Made by a program: the position numbers and the translations under genes
The notes under the pieces: model-generated
What the model was told of the DNA's origin: nothing
The model's input: the letters and a program-made list of their open reading frames with translations, nothing else
Database searches by the model: none
DNA from: Lentimicrobiaceae bacterium
Lineage (GTDB): Bacteria > Bacteroidota > Bacteroidia > Bacteroidales > F082
Length of the DNA stretch: 33,230 bases
NCBI GenBank assembly: GCA_015061315.1
Contig: SUWV01000027.1
Coordinates: forward strand, 1 to 33,230
Direction of reading: 5' to 3'
Shown here: piece after piece, positions 31,691 to 33,230 of the stretch
Position numbering within the stretch: position 1 is the first letter of the stretch
Layout of the letters: the number at the start of each line of letters is the position of its first letter

Positions 31691-33230
31691 ATGTCGATAT
31701 TGGATAAAATCACAAAGTTTGTAAATAAAGATTTCAAGAAATCTTACGATTCTTCTCGTTATGCTGTGATAGACGTAGAGGTCGGGCTACAAGATCATAA
31801 AATACACGACATTGGAGCCATACGCTATGACGATGCAATATTTCATAAGGCATCTAAAAATGAATTCTTGAGCTTCATAAACAAAGTAGATTACCTATGC
31901 GGGCATAACATCGTTCACCACGATGCAAAATATTTGTTTGGTAACGAGCAACACAAATGGCAACTTGTTGACACTCTTTATATGTCGCCGATACTTTTCC
32001 CTGAACGTCCGTATCATAAACTCATCAAAGACGACAAACTCATCAGCGACCAAATAAATAATCCTGTAAACGACTGTCAGAAAGCGAAAGAACTATTGTA
32101 TGACGAGATAGAACGTTGGCATTCCTTGTTAGATGAAAAACGTATGATATTTACATCATTACTGAAAGGGCACAAGGAATTTGACGGATTTCTTAATATA
32201 GTGGACGCAAGAAACACAACTTCTAATCTAACTGAACTGATTGTCGATGTATACAAAGATAAAATCTGTCAGCACTCACATTTAGATTCATTTATTCTTC
32301 AGTCGCCATGCGCATTGGCATACGCACTCGCACTTATTGACACAAGCGACTATCGTTCCATCACTCCTGGCTGGGTGCTGTATAATTATCCTGAAGTTGA
32401 ATATATAATTAAGACACTTCGCCACACCCGTTGCAAAGAAGGCTGCACTTATTGCAACACAAAGTTAGACATATATCAGAACTTAAACATATATTTTGGT
32501 TACGACCGATTCCGTGAATATGAGGGAGAGCCTCTTCAAGAGAAAGCCGTTACAGCAGCAGTAGAAGGCAAATCATTATTAGCGATTTTTCCTACAGGCG
32601 GAGGCAAGTCGCTCACTTTCCAGCTACCAGCACTGATGGAAGGACGCACCGTACATGGTCTTACTGTTGTTATTTCACCTTTACAATCTTTAATGAAAGA
32701 TCAGGTTGACAATCTCGCGAACAGAGGAATCACAGATGCCGTAACCATCAACGGAATGCTTGATCCAATTTCACGAGCTTTATCCATACAACGCGTGCTC
32801 GATGGTGACGCCTCTCTCCTATATATCGCACCCGAAATGCTTCGCTCAAAGACTATAGAAAGGATCCTAACAGCACGACATGTAGTACGATTTGTAATTG
32901 ACGAAGCCCATTGTTTCTCATCATGGGGACAGGATTTCAGAGTCGATTATCTGTATATTGGAACTTTTATCCGTAACTATCAAAACAGAAAGAAATGCCG
33001 AATCCCGGTGTCTTGTTTTACGGCGACAGCCAAGCAGAAAGTAATTCAAGACATTTGTGATTATTTCAAGAACACCTTAGATCTTGAGTTAGAATTATAT
33101 GCGTCAACTGCATCAAGGACTAATCTGCAATATTCTGTCATTCACGCTGACACTGATGATGACAAATACCTAAAACTACGAGGGCTAATCTCTGAAACAA
33201 ATTGTCCGGCTATTATATATGTCTCAAGAA
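31691..33230 (+). CDS. DEDD exonuclease-RecQ helicase fusion, 3' end cut by window edge
   Basis: The frame is open from ATG 31691 to the right edge (513 residues visible). The N-terminal 3'-5' exonuclease-like domain (about 20-145) shows ExoI DVE with Asp28 and Glu30, ExoII GHNIVHHD with Asp78, and ExoIII NPVNDCQKAKEL with Asp128. A linker of about 100 residues carries Cys248, Cys252 and Cys255 (CxxxCxxC). The helicase follows: motif I PTGGGKS with Lys306, motif Ia ISPLQSLMKDQ, motif II DEAHCFSSWGQDFR (404-407 DEAH), motif III FTATA, and motif IV just started at the edge. DEAH plus the aromatic-rich loop is specific to RecQ. The order recalls human WRN. It may process stalled forks or foreign DNA; no partner gene is visible. 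It has its own promoter and palindromic site. Confidence 0.9.
   Translation, partial: MSILDKITKFVNKDFKKSYDSSRYAVIDVEVGLQDHKIHDIGAIRYDDAIFHKASKNEFLSFINKVDYLCGHNIVHHDAKYLFGNEQHKWQLVDTLYMSPILFPERPYHKLIKDDKLISDQINNPVNDCQKAKELLYDEIERWHSLLDEKRMIFTSLLKGHKEFDGFLNIVDARNTTSNLTELIVDVYKDKICQHSHLDSFILQSPCALAYALALIDTSDYRSITPGWVLYNYPEVEYIIKTLRHTRCKEGCTYCNTKLDIYQNLNIYFGYDRFREYEGEPLQEKAVTAAVEGKSLLAIFPTGGGKSLTFQLPALMEGRTVHGLTVVISPLQSLMKDQVDNLANRGITDAVTINGMLDPISRALSIQRVLDGDASLLYIAPEMLRSKTIERILTARHVVRFVIDEAHCFSSWGQDFRVDYLYIGTFIRNYQNRKKCRIPVSCFTATAKQKVIQDICDYFKNTLDLELELYASTASRTNLQYSVIHADTDDDKYLKLRGLISETNCPAIIYVSR

Noticed and set aside
32432..32455. CxxxCxxC read as a radical-SAM motif
   Set aside because: It lies between an exonuclease and a RecQ core with no SAM-barrel sequence around it; a metal-binding linker fits better.

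Overview
The window looks like chromosomal DNA from a member of the Bacteroidales (phylum Bacteroidota). Almost every gene start is preceded by a TAnnTTTG -7 box, while strong Shine-Dalgarno sequences are missing. Family content agrees: GWxTD and DUF4251 proteins, GH97, a TonB receptor with a carboxypeptidase-like N-terminal domain, a Bacteroidota-type ParE and a protein ending in a type IX secretion sorting domain. The species cannot be named from sequence alone.

Layout. 1-1680: a left-edge accessory block read leftwards, with a small XRE regulator almost abutting a C5-cytosine DNA methyltransferase cut by the window edge. Behind it lies a stretch dense in inverted repeats that ends at the 3' end of a tRNA-Ser. 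1685-2019: a two-tRNA serine operon (UGA then CGA anticodon, minus strand). 2092-9694: a membrane-spanning TPR/HTH regulator, a GWxTD secreted protein, a family 2 glycosyltransferase, aroQ (minus), then a TPP riboswitch driving a TonB-dependent receptor. 9955-14982: minus-strand rhodanese lipoprotein, Ca2+ P-type ATPase, DUF4251 protein and dipeptidase E. 15088-22843: GH97 glycosidase, a MATE transporter overlapping truA, aat, a DUF2750-like protein and an Uup-like ABC-F ATPase. 23065-27487: two tandem paralogous secreted beta-sandwich proteins. 27582-31486: a two-gene chromate-transporter pair, parE and a nitroreductase lipoprotein. 31691-end: a plus-strand gene with a DEDD exonuclease domain fused to a RecQ-type helicase, cut by the right edge.

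Most of the middle is ordinary housekeeping and envelope biology. The two edges look accessory. The signals I rate highest are: an 8-nt tandem array inside the type IX sorting domain of the 854-residue secreted protein, where gain or loss of one unit truncates the signal; the exonuclease-CxxxCxxC-RecQ fusion, with a perfect 12-bp palindrome just after its promoter; the TPP riboswitch with a visible competing stem; and dispersed short-repeat elements that sit on the 3' ends of many genes and in several cases supply the stop codon.
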